64,000 nt of DNA from Symbiodinium microadriaticum (lineage: Eukaryota; Sar; Dinophyceae; Suessiales; Symbiodiniaceae): contig LSRX01000502.1 of the NCBI GenBank assembly GCA_001939145.1, positions 286,021 to 350,020 on the forward strand, given 5' to 3'. Made by a program: the position numbers and the translations under genes. The notes beneath the pieces are model-generated. The model did no database searches and was not told where the DNA came from. It saw only the letters and a list, made by a program, of their open reading frames with translations. How positions within the stretch are numbered: position 1 is the first letter of the stretch; every line of letters begins with the position of its first letter. Shown here piece by piece: positions 26,801 through 41,800 of the stretch.

Positions 26801-29800
26801 CGACCTCCTGCACCAAGAGGCCACGTGTGTCCATGCCTCAGTCGTGCACTTTCTCAAGCGAGCATTCGATGATCAAACCTTGCGATCCCAGGTCAGTGGC
26901 CAGCTTTGCAAAGTTCTGGCTCAGGGACTTGCGCCGACAGACCAGCTGATGGTCATGCAGACCTGTGGCGGCACCGTCATGGACGTTCGAGAGGCAATGC
27001 AGGCAGGTGGGGAGAGGAGAGGTACACAGAGGTAGGACTGTCAGTTTTGTGTTTTTTGCAGAAAGTTGACTCAGCTGTGCTGTGGTTGAACGTAACTCAG
27101 ACAGGCTTGCAGTAGGCAAAGTTCGCAGATGTGGGCACACCGAGGGAAACCTGCTCAGGTTGATGCCTCTACTTTCCATCCACATTGGGAGCTGTCCAAA
27201 TTTCTTGCAGGAGGCAGGTATCGGCTTTGCTGGTGTGCTGCTGGCTTCAGTTGTGGAGTTGAGGATTTCCGAGTTGATATTGGTTCTCTGGATTTGTTGG
27301 GTCCCGCACCCCTGTACCAGCACCGCACATGCACCACGGGGCAGTTGTGCTCCTTTCAATCACTGATCGGATACCACGTTGAAGCGTCAGACTTGACAGC
27401 TGTCCTTTCGACTTGCGGCGATCCATCCATGCCGATCCGGCTGCCGAGCAGTGGTCGTCTGCAAACTACCCTGGCCGGGCAGGATTCTTGGGACAGCCCA
27501 GTGATTTCGACAAGTGGAGGACGATATCGTCTGTGCTGGTGTGCAGCCAGTTCATTTTCCTGTAGCAGGCTTGAGCACTATGTCCTCGATGCAGGGGAGC
27601 TCTTCTTGATCGGACCAAGTCCTCTGGAGCAGCATCGCACGTGCGTGACTGGGCAAGGGTGTGCGTTGCACGACATCGCCAACATCGAGTTCCTTCCGTT
27701 CGACACGTCGTCCATCATGATTCTGGACACTTGTGGCGCAGCTCACTGGCCACAAGACTCAATTCCCTCGGAACGGTTTGCTGTCGTGAGTGCCAGCGGG
27801 ACGCAGATGAACTGGGACGCCAATTTGGTCATGCCAGCGGGGCAGTACCGTATGTGCTGGTGTTCCAGTCCAGGCCACAGCTGTAGTGTCATGGAAAGCT
27901 TTAAGGTGGACATGGGAGAGTTGATGATGTTAGGGCCAGGGCCACTGGAGCAATCGGCGACTTGCATCTCGGGACATGTCTGCAGCCTGACCATGTCAGG
28001 GCTGGGGCTCAGCGATCGGGATCAGGTCATTGTCCTTGCCACGTGCTCCAACTCTGCTCCGCTTCCTGGCTTTCTTGGTGGTGGACTGTCTGCCCGCATC
28101 CAGAGCGGTGGCAGCAACACAAGGGGGGATGCAGGCACGTGGGCCTACGTGAATTGGGGACAACCTCAATCCGGAGTGCGCATCAGTCTCGCCCTCAAAA
28201 CTGGCATGGGAGCAACATAACGTAGCGACGTAGGTGTTGCGGATATCAGTTGCTGTGTGTTTCTGTGTGTTCGTGCTTTCTTGCAGCCCGGGCCGCCCAG
28301 GTTCCCTTGGCGGCCAGTACAGGCTGTGCTGGTGTCCTAACGATTTGGAATCCGCGCGCTGTGCCGAGACATCTGTGCGAAGATTGGACTTTGGGTCTCT
28401 GACCGTGATTGGGCCGGAGGTCACGATCGGGCGCACCTGTGTCAGCGGTCAGACGTGTGAGATTGACGGTATCTCGGGCACCCATTTGCAGTCTGCAGAC
28501 CGAATCATGATGATGGAAACGTGTGGGTTTCCGCAGAGCTACCACCAAAGTTGGGATGGCTTAGGCAAGTTGATGGTAGCTCCGGCGCTTGAGGGAGGAG
28601 GTGCAACTGTTTCCTTTCCAGCATTCCGCGGGCCTGGGGGTGGGTATCGTCTGTGCTGGTGCGGTTCTCCGGGAGCTTGCCACACGCACTCGGATTTCAA
28701 GGTTGACTTCGCTGCGCTGCGCGTCATAGGCCCGACACCTCTAGCCCAAGACAGGACGTGTATAGCTGGAACTACGTGTCTCATGGAAAGCTTTGTCGGA
28801 GTGGACCTTTCCGCAGATGATGAGGTGTGGGTGCTGGAGACTTGTGCCCAGCTTGGTGAACGCGAGTCTCTGGTAGATATAGCTGGTCTGCAGCGCAGCA
28901 ACTCACTCATCTTGCTTGCTGGCGGCCAGTACCGGCTATGCTGGTGTCACACCTCATTTGGTTGCTCCTTGCCTTCTGATTTCCGTGTGGACATGGGCAG
29001 ACTGGACGTGGCTGGCCCGGCTCCACTCCAGGACCGGACTTGCGTCAGCGGCCGGATTTGTAACATCGATGGTCTGGCAGGCCATCTAAGTATTGCAGGG
29101 TACGTGCAGGTTCTCGACTCCTGCGCTAGCTTCCATCCCGGTGAGGCTTTGGGAGAGCCTTTGCAGGTGTCCGATACGTTGACGCTCACATGGATGGCTC
29201 CACTCACTTTTGCTGGGGGTGAATACAGGCTCTGTTGGTGCCCAGACATGCAGCAATCAGCCACGAATCGAAGCTCCACTTGTACTGTCCCGCAAGATTT
29301 CAGCATCGACTTCGGGAGATTCACGCTGCTGGGGCCAGGTCCGTTGCAGCAAGACAGGACATGCATCAGTGGTGAGACCTGTCGCATATCTGGACTGCTG
29401 GGTAAGCTTTCTGATGCGGACAGGATCGTAGTGATGGAGACATGTGCTGACAGCATTGGTCGCACATCTCCCGATCTTCTGTACAGTGCGCTGACCGTAT
29501 CGAGTGGAGCAACAGCCATGGCCGACATGATGCTCACTTACCCAGGTGGGGAATACCGACTATGCTGGTGTGTCGAGAAGGGGGAGAAGGGTTCCTGTGA
29601 CAGCATTGCCGACTTCACCACCGATTTCGGAGGGCTCCAGCTCCTGGGGCCCCGGCCGCTTTTGCAGCATCGGACCTGTGTGAGCGGCCTTAGATGCAAT
29701 CTTCGTAGCTTTGAAGGTATCGGACTGTCAGTCGGAGATCAGCTGCTCGTGATGGATACATGCGTCGTTGGCGAGGTTCTGCCGCAATTCCCTGCGGGCA

Positions 29801-32800
29801 TAGTGCAACAGGCAACCGCCTCGGGAGCCCAAATGTCATGGGGTCCTGCAGCTATCACTTCAAGAGGTGGAGTGTACCGCTTGTGCTGGAAAGCAGGTTC
29901 TCCCAGAGTTGCAAACCTTTCTGCTCTCAATGCCGCGTGGCCACAAGGAATCGTGGCTTCAGACTTCCATGTGGATATTGGAAGCTTGACAATAATCGGA
30001 GTAAGCCTCCTCGAGCAAGACCGCACATGTGTGAGCGGTCGGACTTGTCAAATTGATGGTATTCGCGGACAAGATCTTTCAGAGTCGGACCGGGTCCTGG
30101 TGCTTGACACGTGTTCGGCAGGAACCTTGGCACCTGGATGGCCAGAAGCCGGCTACGCTGTGGAAGTGTCGGCGAGTGGAGCCATTGTTTCATGGGGTGC
30201 AGAGATGGTTTCTGGCTCAGGTGGATCGTATCGCATGTGTTGGTGCTCTGGCTCTGCGAGTGAGAACCGAACTTCGTGGAGTGATTCGGCTTGTGGCCAC
30301 AGCTCAGGAGGTACCGTTGGCTTAGTAGACATGGGAAGAATGCTTCTCATTGGGCCAAGCCCTCTGCAGCAGCATCGTACATGTGTCTCCGGACGAGCAT
30401 GCGCAGTAGATGGACTTGTGGGTTTCAGTTTGTCTGCATCCATCCAGTATCTGGTGACTGACACGTGTGGCCAAGCTGGTGCCATAAACCGTTTTCCGGG
30501 CTTTGGTTCAGCGACAACGGCGCTTGGAAGTGGCTCCTCTGTTTCTTGGGGCCCAGAACTGATCACCGCATCTGGGGGCATCTACCGGTTGTGCTGGTGC
30601 GAGGACGTGTCAGGAAGTGGAGATTGCTTTTTCGCTGGCCAGTTTGAAGTCGATGTGGGGGAAATGCAGCTTCTGGGACCCGCCCCGCTGGACCAGAAGG
30701 GAACCTGCGTGAGTGGACACACATGCGTTCTGACTGGCGTAGAAGGGCTTCACTTACAGACAGGTGACCATGCCTTGATTCTGGATACATGTTCGCATTC
30801 TGTGCAGCCTCCACGCATGCCAGACCCTGGCTACTTGAGCTACGAGGCTATGGCTCAGAACTGCTCAACATGGAGGAGGGTGCTCAGCTGGAGCAGAATT
30901 TCATCTGCTGGCTCAGAGTACCGACTGTGTTGGTGTTCGAAGGAAGGTCCTGAAACCTGCACGGAGTCGGTCGACTTTGGCAGCTTGCAGCTCATCGGGC
31001 CTGCTCCGCTGTCTCAGCACCGTACCTGTGTCACCGGTCAGACCTGCACACTTGGCCGCATAACCGGCGCGCATTTATCCCTGACTGATGATCGCTTTCT
31101 GGTCATGGAGACCTGCGGCACGTACAGCAGCTTGCGTGGCTTTCCCGATGGTGGCGTGGCCCACCTGTCTGGAGCGGATGTGGCATTCAATGGTTCTGCA
31201 GGGATCCAGGTCGAAGCTTTGGAAGTGAAGTGGACGTCGCCTGTCTCGAGTGCTGGAGGTCAGTATCGCTTGTGCTGGTGTTCCAGTCTTTCCGCTGAGA
31301 GCTGTGTGAATTTACCAAGCACGCAGACGGACATAGGTGAACTGACTCTGATTGGCTTCGCACCATTGGCACAGGACAGAACGTGTGTAAGCGGCCAGAC
31401 ATGCAAGTTCCTGGATATGGAAGGTCTGCATCTTCCCAACAACAGCCGGCTTCTTGTCCTTGAGACTTGCGGGAAGCCGGCACTAGTGGAGTCCTTTCCA
31501 ACAGCGGCACTTCTATTGAATTCCACGACGTATGACCTGGAAGTTCATTTTGACAGGGTGCTTACGGCAGCGGGCGGCGACTATCGGATGTGCTGGTGTG
31601 CAGGCGCACCCTTTCAGTGCGCATCTGCAGAAAATTTCGGAGTCGATGTGGGGCGGCTGCATGTTGTTGGTGTGAGTCCAATGCTTCAAAGTCGGACATG
31701 CGTCAGTGGGCAGACCTGTGAATTCGGGAACATTATGGGCACATCCCTGGACGTTGACGATCTGCTGGCTGTTCTGGACACTTGTGGCATCCAGGGTGTG
31801 CTTCCCAGATTTCCAACATTTGCGCAGGTCAGTCTGTTACATGGTGAGTCGGCTACCTTCTCCTTCGGCATCACTCCAGTCACTGCTGCTGGAGGCACCT
31901 ACCAGCTGTGCTGGTGTGCGGCGAAGCACCAAGCCTGCGGAACTGCGGACAGCTTCAGAGTGCAAGTGGGTGAATTGCTGTTGTTGGGCCCATATCCTCT
32001 GTCACAGTTCCGGACCTGCGTAAGTGGCCAGAGCTGTCTGGTGGATCCTGTCATTGGTTCCTTCGTTTCCAGCTTTCGCCTCAGATTGGTAGGATTTTGC
32101 CGGCTCGTCTAGCCTTAAGCGCAGGGCTCCTCACAGAGTGTTCATGATAGTCAGATCGTATGCAGTCCTGGCTGAGGCAATGATCTTGTACTGGTGCTGG
32201 ACACCTGCGGCTACAGTCAAAGCTCGGAGGACGACCGCCTGCTGCTCCAGACCTGGACCAGCAACAGATCAACAACGCTCTGGGGCGATGGGACACCAGT
32301 CGTCATGACTGGTGGACAATATCGTTTGTGCTGGTGCGCGGTTCTTTCAAGAGAAGCGCAGGACGCCAATGTTTCCAATTCGACCTCAAGACCTGAGTGT
32401 GCTGACGCTTCGCAATTCGTGGTGGATACTGGTGAGCTCGTGGTCGTAGGAGTTGCACCAATGCACGTGCAGCACCGCACGTGCGTGGCTGGACTCCCAT
32501 GCTTTGTGGCTGGCATTACAGGGTTGCATTTGTCCAGTGAGGATCGCGTGCTAGTGATGGAGACATGCGGAGCAGCCCGAGTGGACGGTTTCCCCGACTT
32601 CCAGGAAGTCACGACCACCGAGGGCTGGCTCGCGGTAAACTGGGGTACGGCAACCATCAGTGCACCAGCTGGGCAATATCGACTCTGCTGGTGCTCTGGT
32701 TTAGAGATGTGGCCCCTGGCAAATGCATCATCCGTCTCATGCAGCCTGCCTGCATCCTTTCGGGTCGATATTGGCGAGCTCATGCTGACTGGTCCGGGCC

Positions 32801-35800
32801 CATTGGCACAGGATCGGACCTGCATCAGCGGACGGACGTGTGCCTTCGATGGCATCTCCGGCATTGGCTTTCTCGGAAGCGAACGATACCTGGTCCTGGA
32901 CACTTGTGCGATCGACACTTACGTGCATGGCTTCCCGACAGCGGGATTTGCAGAGAACTGGACCACAGATGGCCGGGTTGAATGGGGCGATGAGATAGTG
33001 ACTGCAAGTGGTGGCAGCTACCGGCTGTGTGCATGTATGAAGGGCACGGCAGACTGCAACTTTGCACAAGAGTATGTTTTGGACATCGGCGAGCTACTCT
33101 TAATTGGACCCGAACTCTTTCAAGATCGGACTTGCATTTCTGGCCAGGCATGCGAACTTTTTGCCATTTACGGACATTCCTTATCAGCAGGGGATTCTGT
33201 GGCAGTGCTTGATACATGTGGGACCCATGCTCTGCCTGAACGGTTTCCGGCGGATGCCCTGCTCACTTTCCAGCCAGCTGACAGCTTGCTATCTGTGAAC
33301 TGGCAAGGCGTGCAAGTGACGAGCCTTGGAGGCCAGTACCGCTTGTGTTGGTGCAGCGGCTTGCAGAACTCCTCGGCTGTTGAGGCTCAGGCTCAGGGCC
33401 CATGCCAGACCTTGGAGGCCTTCCGAACGGATTTCGGCCAACTCTCCATCATTGGACCATCGCCATCTCTGCAGGATCGAACCTGTGTGTCGGGTCAGTC
33501 TTGCATTTTCGATGCGCCTGCCGGTATGTACTTGTCATCAACGGACGCTTTCCGTGTGTTGGCTACCTGTGGCATCGAAGACTTCACGCCAGGATTGCCT
33601 GAATCACACTTGCAAACGGCTCTTGAACGGGGAGCAATGTCCCTGACTTGGGGCGCTGAGCCTGTGACGGCCTATGGTGGACAGTATCGGATCTGTTGGT
33701 GTTCAGACAGATATCCATGCAGCAGTGCCGAGCAGTTTGGCCTCGATGTCGGCGAATTCCTCTTGATAGGCCCAAGACCACTCGTGCAGCAGCGAACGTG
33801 TGAAGCCCTTCCCTGCACGGTGAGTGGGTTCACTGGCCTCCACCTCACCTCCATGGACTCGGTAGCGATTCTCGACACCTGCAGAGAGCCAACCACAAGC
33901 CAGGATGCATCTCTTGGGTTCTTGGCAATGGCACTAAGTGTGGGAGCATCTGGCAGAGGCTCTGCTCCGCTTGAAGGAAGTGTGAGAATCCACCAGCAAG
34001 TTGTGGGCGGAACATACCGTTTGTGCTGGTGTGCAGGTTCCTATGCCTGCTCCTTATTCGAAGATTTTCGGGTGGATGTCGGCAGTGTGTCCTTTGTTGG
34101 TCTAGGTGCTAGCCAGCACAGAACATGTGTCAGTGGCCAGACATGTTCCTGGTCGGGCGTGGATTTCTGGCTAGAGTCAGCAACTGATGGCCGGCTGGTT
34201 GTGCTGGACACGTGTGGCACGGGTGCAGGACGTGCACCGCTTCCAAATGGTGCTGTGGTGCCGGAGTGGGGCTTTGAATCCACCTTTGATGCATGGGCAG
34301 GTGCAGAGCGTGTGACGATGTGGGCCTCATGGGGCAGTCAAAGGTTGTCTGGAGCGGGTGGGCAGTACCGAGCATGCTGGTGTGATTGGGATTGCCCGGA
34401 TGGTGACGGGAGGCTGTTCATGGACGTGGCTTCCATCAGCATTGTGGGTCCAGACCCGCTTTGGCAGCACAGGACCGTCCAGGTTTCGGGGTGTCTTCGG
34501 GAGGCTCGGAGCTTGCGATGCCCAAATTCCTTGCAGGACTTGTGTTCAAGGCCAGCCCTGCCTCCCGAGCATTTCGGGCCGCGACCTTTCGGACAACGAT
34601 CGCAACTTGGCAGTTCAAAGGGGTTGTTTTGACAGGCATGCTGAGCTGCCGAGCCCCACGTCAGAGCCAGTCGGTTCATGTATTACTCGGAATGGAGTGC
34701 TGTGCTGTCCACTGAGGATACATGGTTTTGGACACCTGTGGAGATCAGTCCATGTTGTCCACCTCAAGCATGACCGGGAAGCTGCTGTCGCAGAACGAGG
34801 ATGCCCTCACTGTGGGTGGCGGAGAATACCGCCTGTGTTGGTGTGCTGCCGGCTTTCCGTGTCTTGGCGCTTCTGACTTTGTGGTTGATGTTGGCACCTT
34901 GACTGTTGTCGGCATTAGCTGCGAAGAGTCGCAGTGCCACCCTGATCGCACATGCGTGAGTGGCCAGCCCTGTACCATCGATGGCATTGCCGGACTTCAT
35001 TTGACAACTGATGACAGACTAGCCGTACTCGACACCTGCGGGGACCAGATGCCGCCACACTTATTGGGCCACTTGGCCGATGCTCCTTACAGTATCCGTT
35101 CAGTGACATGGGATACCGATTACCTGATTGCATCTGGTGGTGTGTACCAGCTGTGCTGGTGTGCTGGCACATTTGGATGCTCGCTTGCCGAGGAGTTTCG
35201 GGTTGAAGCAGGTGCCCTAACAGTCATCGGCCCTGCTCCCATGGAGCAGCACCGGACATGTGTGAGTGGGCAGAACTGTGTCATTGAAGGCTTCGATGTT
35301 CTCTTTCCGACGACTTCAGACTCCTTGATCGTGCTGCAGACGTGCGGCGAGGCCTTATCTGAGGAGGAACCTTCCATGAGCCATGTCGTTGCTACGCTGG
35401 GGGCCAGTGGGTCCAGGGTCGACTTCGGTGACGCTTTCTTCACGGCCTCGGGCGGCGAGTATAGGCTGTGCTGGTGCTCGGGCAACTTCGGTTGCAATCT
35501 GCCAAGTGACTTTCGAGTGCAGCTCGGGTTGCTGAAGATCGTTGGCCTGGCACCGCTCAACCAAGACAGGACGTGCATTAGTGGTCAGACCTGTGTAGTT
35601 CATGGACTCACAGGTGAGGGTCTGTCTACGTCTGCTCGAGTCATGGTGCTGGATTCTTGCGGGACAGCAGATCTGGTCTCCGGTCTGGTCCTAAACGGGG
35701 TTGCCGAAGCGGTGGAAGACCAGGGCACCACAATGACTTGGGGCAGCGCGGCATTTACAGCTCCTGGAGGTAAGTACAGGCTGTGCTGGTGCCAAGAACA

Positions 35801-38800
35801 CACGAACAGCAGTGACTGGACAGACCGATGCCGGACGCCCGACAGATTTGCACAAGACGCAGGTGTCTTGACGATTGTGGGCATTGCACCGCTGCACCAA
35901 GACTACACGTGCAATGTCGGCAGCATCTGTTCTTTGCGAGGCATTTCTGGTGAAGGCCTACTGGCAGAAGACAACATTCTGGTCTTGGACACATGTGCAC
36001 GTGGAACTCCTCCCGCAGGATTTCCAATCGCTCTCGATAACACCAGCCTTCCCACCAGACGAATGACCGGAACAAAATTCAACATCCAGTGGGATTCAGC
36101 AGCTGTCACTGCGGGAGGTGGCGTGTATCGACTTTGCTGGTGCTCTTACTTCGCGCAGTGCAGCACAGCTGAATCATTCCGAGTTGACATGGGCGCACTG
36201 ACGTTGGCGGGACCAAGCCCAATACAGCAGACCCACACGTGCGTCTCCGGTCGGAGCTGTGTTCTGCCACAGGTCTCTGTGGTTCCTTCGGACTTGGACC
36301 CTGGCGAGGTGGCAGTTCTCACCTCTTGCAGTTACTTTACCTCCTGGGCTCCACCTGGCTTTGCAGACCGGGGACAGTTGTTGAGCGCCCCGACCCTTCC
36401 GATGACTGCACCCGGTGGTCATTACACTCTGTGCTGGAACCCGGCACGGAACAATGCCAATCGAACTGTAGATGCTGACATCGGGGAGTTCCAGACGCGG
36501 CCCGAGCCTCAATGAGCGTACTGTGCTCCATGCCGATATGCAGGAGTTAGTGTAGCTTCGTAATCTTTGTACGTGCTCAGATCTGTGGCCGTTACCAAGG
36601 CTTGGCACCCTTGTCGTGCTGGGGCCCACTCCGCTGACACAGGACCGCACCTGTGTCAGCGGACATCCGTGCTCCTTGGCAGGTCTGCAAGGGGAAGGTC
36701 TGACTCTGTCGGATGAAATCCGCATCCTGGACACCTGTGGTTTGGACAGGGTCATTCCGCGTTCCCCAAGATCTGGTCACTTCACAATGGTCTCGAGAAG
36801 TGGTGCCGCCGTCACCTGGGGCGCACAGGAAATCACAGCCGCAGGGGGAATTTACAGATTGTGCTGGTGGTCCGGTTTCCCAAGCATTGAAGTAAATTCC
36901 ACGGTGGTGTCGGATCCTGACACTCCGGGTGAAGAGTTTGTCGTGGATCTTGGCAAGCTGGAAATCATCGGACCAGCACCCCTGCAGCAGCACAGAACCT
37001 GTGTGAGCGGACAGACTTGTCACCTGGTCGAAGTGGAGGGTTTGGGCCTTGCAAGCCTCAACAAGTGGATGGTCCTCGACACTTGTGGTACTGGACCCCA
37101 GACTCGGGGCATAGGTCCTGATTTGGTTGCTGCCAGTGGCTTGCAGTGGATATGGAAAGATCCATTCAGCGCTGCTGGAGGTGAGTATCGCCTGTGCTGG
37201 TGTGCCAGTCTGCCACAGTCAGGCAATTTCTTGAGCGAGTCCAACCAGAGCAACGTGACGAATCTGACCTTGACACAGGATGGTATGGCTAGCAATCGGA
37301 CGGATGCTTTGGATTGCCTTCTACCTCAAGAATTCTCTGTTGATGTGGGCAAGTTTTCGGTGATTGGAGTTGCTCCTTTGGAGCAGCATCGAACCTGCGT
37401 CAGTGGACAGAGCTGCCGCTTCTCGGGCATTTCGCTCATGAACACACCTGATGCTCCTGGAAGCTTCATGGTGCCTTAGACAGCAGAAAGGCGTTTCAAT
37501 GCGTACTGTCAGGCTCCCGTTCTCATTCGGGACCCTGGAGCTGGGAGGTCAGAAGCAGCTTTTCCGGAAGGGCGGGGGGTAGTCGTTTTGACTTTTTCTT
37601 TCCTTTTTTGTTTTCTGGCCTCGGGAGGCGGGTGGGTCTGGGCTTTGTCGCGGACTGGGGCACGATTCGGTGCCTGTTCGGGCGCCCATCTCCCCACGTG
37701 CTTCTGCTGCCTCTGCCATGAATTATGGCAGAGGATGACGTGTTGCCGCTTCTGCCTTAGTACTAACAAGAAGCATGGCCACAAAGGTTGTAGCTTGACC
37801 AAAGAAGTGTCATATTTCCAACGCCATCATATTGCTTGGTATCCAGCCATTTTGCGGCACATAGCACATGGCCTGGATGCAAAGAAAGCCAAGCGCCAGG
37901 TTGACATGGAAACGCGGGTACAAGAATGCCGACAAAAAACCGCGCCCAAGCTGGAGAAACTAAACAGACAACGCGACGAAGAGGAAAAAAACAAATCCTT
38001 TTCGATCGACGCTTTGCAGAAGCGTTGCAGAAAGCAGAGTTGGAGGTTACGACGGACTGGGAAAAAGAGACTGGGATGAAGGCCACTTCTCGCGTCCGGG
38101 CCTGATTTTTTCCATTCCGCATGCCGTATTCTAGTCTGGTATAGGAGATTGTCCCTGCTCGCAGGATCGAGGACCTGGACGATCTCGGACTGTATCTTCA
38201 ACTGCGACCCCGAATCAAGTCGCCGCGGCCCGACAATCTGGGGTGCAGGAGAGTGTGGGGGCTGCTGCAGGGGCGATTTCGTTTTCCAATTCGGCCACAG
38301 CCACCTAGGCCGCCCGCAGCCGCATGGCAGCTGCTTCAGTTCGAGTGGTGGAAGAACACGTTGGCTGTCTTCGTGGACGGTCACAACGTTGGATCTCTGC
38401 CTCTTACAAGCTGCTCGATGCCAGAATTGGCACATCTGTCAGTTTATACGTTCCATGCAGAGAACATCACCCGAATGCCGGGCAGGGCCGCGAGCTGCCT
38501 TCTTCCTACGGAGTTGGCGAGCGCTACAGCTTTCTCGGGCACGGACCTCCCCGGCGGCGCGCATGATGTGGACCCTCTGAAATGCTACCTTGTGCAGCTT
38601 CATGGCCGGAAATTTTGCCAGACGTAATTCCTCCGGGCACATGTAGCCTTGGCCTGAGGGGTGCGGTGCTGAACAGCAACTTCTGACTTGATGCTGGTAT
38701 CTAAATTTCAGCACCGCTGCGCATGGCTTCGGGCCAGAGCTCTTTTCTTCCCTTGTCTCGTAGAGTTTGGACGGACAGCATCGCAAGTATTGTTTGTCAG

Positions 38801-41800
38801 CACGAATTTCTTCACACTCTTTCTGCCCTGCGTGTCTGGAACACAGCATTCACGTCCCACAACTATTTTGTACTAGTGCTCCCAGAGACAGACTTGTCAA
38901 CCTTGGTTTGGTTTTCAAGAAACCTTTCACAGTGGAGGGAGTAATCCAGTTCGTCTCGACGATGGAGCACGTGTCAGCATCCCTTCGGGCAGGTGGATGA
39001 AAGTCGAGGACACTTGGACACACATCGTCAAGTTTCGGTGGCAACATACATGTTTCGAGTTTCACTATGACAACAATCCCCTCGTTACCGCTCCTCTGAG
39101 TCAGCAGCAGCAAGTGGAGTCATGGTCTCGCACTGCTGTGCGTCGCCCCAGCCGACGTGCTTCCGGCAGTTTTTCAGGTGAAACGTCTGCCCTTCCAGTA
39201 TCACGCGTGTTTCCGAGAACCCACGTCCTCTTAGTGCGCCGTTGCGAGCGTGGGATGCTGCTGCAGGCAGCGCGGGGAGCGGATGCATGTCTGGGATGCT
39301 AACTCGACATGTTCCTGGAGGATCGATTGCCGTGCCCTGCAGCACAAGAAGTGAGGCAGCACGGCACGACGCTGACGGTGGAAAGGTGTCGTCTTCAGGC
39401 ACTTCGACGACTGTATCTGCGCTTTGCATCAATTTGTCCAATTTCGGCCTTGCCTGCCAACGCATTCAGGCCACGAAAGACATTGTGTACCTCTCTGCGT
39501 GTGCAGAAAGATCCTGGCTAACTTCGCTGGATTCGGGTGTCCTGCCTGAAAGCACTCAGCATAGACTTGATCACAGCCTGCGAGGGCGCCACATTTTTCA
39601 GCTCAACATGGATGTGGCACGGACGCCAGGCAACTGCTGCTTAGCAGACGTCGGACTGGAGGCATGCCTCCCGGAAAGCTTGCGGGAGTGGTCGTGGCCG
39701 CGGTCCGTAGTCGTAGCAAGTCCATCCAGCTTCAACACGGGCCATCTGTCAGGCATTTACGTCCTTGACGTTCTCGCTGCTATCAACTCACATGTGCGTG
39801 ACACACACTTAAGTTTTCAGGCTCGCGAGCTTTTGCATGCGTGGAAAGGACTCCAAATCAGCCTTTCATTGATTCATTGACTGGTTTAACCCATTCACTG
39901 ACTCAGCAGTTCCATTCGACAGAAGCGCTGTGTTCTGGCGATCGGCCTCGACCGGAGTACGTGGCAGAGAACATGGTGTCGAAGCTGAGTGCCTCATGGA
40001 GAGACGATGGCGGACCTACGATTCTGAGTAAAAGTGTGTATTCTGCACTCTGCACGGGGTTGCTTTTGCGTGAGTCGGACCGGGTCCCACACCCCGTTTA
40101 GGTTCTAAAAGCGCGACTGTAGGAACGACGGCCAGCTGCAGGAGCCACAAGAACGTAACAGATACTGGAAGACTGCAGGCGACAAGAACCAGCTGCAGGT
40201 GCTTTAGCACGCGGGGGGCCCGCACCCCGTCAGATGCACACAGGAGTTCACGTCATATCGTCGCCAAGACATGAGACTGTCAATCTTCTCTGAGACAATC
40301 TTGTTGTCCGGACGCAGACAGACAACTTGCAGATCTGCTACACTCAGTCGAAAGTATGTGCGAAGAATCAATGCATAGATCTTGAGCTGCACGCGGTATA
40401 GTGCCAAAGAACCGAGTCCGGCACGTCTTCCAAAAGAAATCGCATGCTGCGCCCGTAGCTAACGTCCTTGGAGTTCAGCTGCTTTGTTCGCGTCCAAACC
40501 AAGACGCAGAAGTCCGTACCACGGCACGCCGCGGCATCGATCGAGCCTGCTAAGCCTTCCGCTTTTCCATATGCGGCCCACTCGCTCCTATGCAAGGCAT
40601 TCGTACTGCACGGGCATCCGCGTGCCTTCTGCTGCAGCTGTTCTCCGGTTCCGCTCCCACTTCGTGAGAATTTCGGTATCCGTCATGCTGGCAACACTTG
40701 CCCAGTGCGCACAACCGGGGTGTGTCCAAACGAGTTCCTGAAGGAAACGGCAGATGTGCCTCACAGACTACTCTGCTGCGTGTGGGCTCTGCAGGTTCGC
40801 GGAGGTCACAGACGAGAATTTCAATTCCGTTTCCAGGAGAAGACTTGCGTCCTGGCGACCCCGGTCTTCAGTAGCAGTGGCGTTCTCCGGAGATGTACTC
40901 GGCGCTAGTCAGGAGGGTGAACATATCTACGTCACTACGTCTGAATACTACGCACGTGCTACGCCGTGCCAGCCACGGACTTGATTTTGTGCTTGCTGTG
41001 TCCAGGCAACAACTTCCAAGCACTGCTTGTGCCGGTTCCGCTCATGACAGAGCAAATGGACAGATTGCTGTCATGGCGACGACAGAGGCGGCAGTCCCAC
41101 AACCCCATAGCGATGAGCATAAACCGAGATGCCCTTCCGGCCTGTACGCAGTCAGATGAGTACGCTAGTGACCCCTGTGGATGATCTTCGTGGCGGAAGC
41201 CACGAGGATGGACAGTGCTTCACACAAATGTTGGAACAGGAACTTGCGGAAGCACTTGAAACTGAAGAACCACCGCCCAAGCGGCAGGAAGCTCTCGGGT
41301 CTACAGACTTACCGGACATGAATGAGGATGACACAGTACATGCAAACTGACTTCGGCATGGAGTCCATTCCGAAGCATCTACAAGACATCGATCCTTCTG
41401 AAGGCAGCGTATACCAGGAAGTCGCTGACTTCCAAAGAGTGGTCACTGAATTCGAGGCAAGCGCTTTCTCGTTCAAGGTGCACGCCATCCACTGCTTAGA
41501 CACCGACGAGACGAAGTTCTTTTTCTGGAATTGATCGAGGGCTCTGGCCGCCATGTTCGTGCTGACAGCGGCCAGTGTTTCTTGTACTTCGAACACGGAC
41601 ATTGGAACGTCTACGATGGAATTGAATGTTTCACAAGGCAGCCTTGCCAGATGTACGAAATGTCGGCTCCAACTCGAAGGCCTGTACGCATTGTTCGGTC
41701 CCAACTTCCTGAGAGGCTATGATGGGATTCTGAGGGCCGCGCAGGTGCTGCTGGACAACGACTCCAGCCGACCCGATATTCTGTTTGCGGCTTGTGAGGA

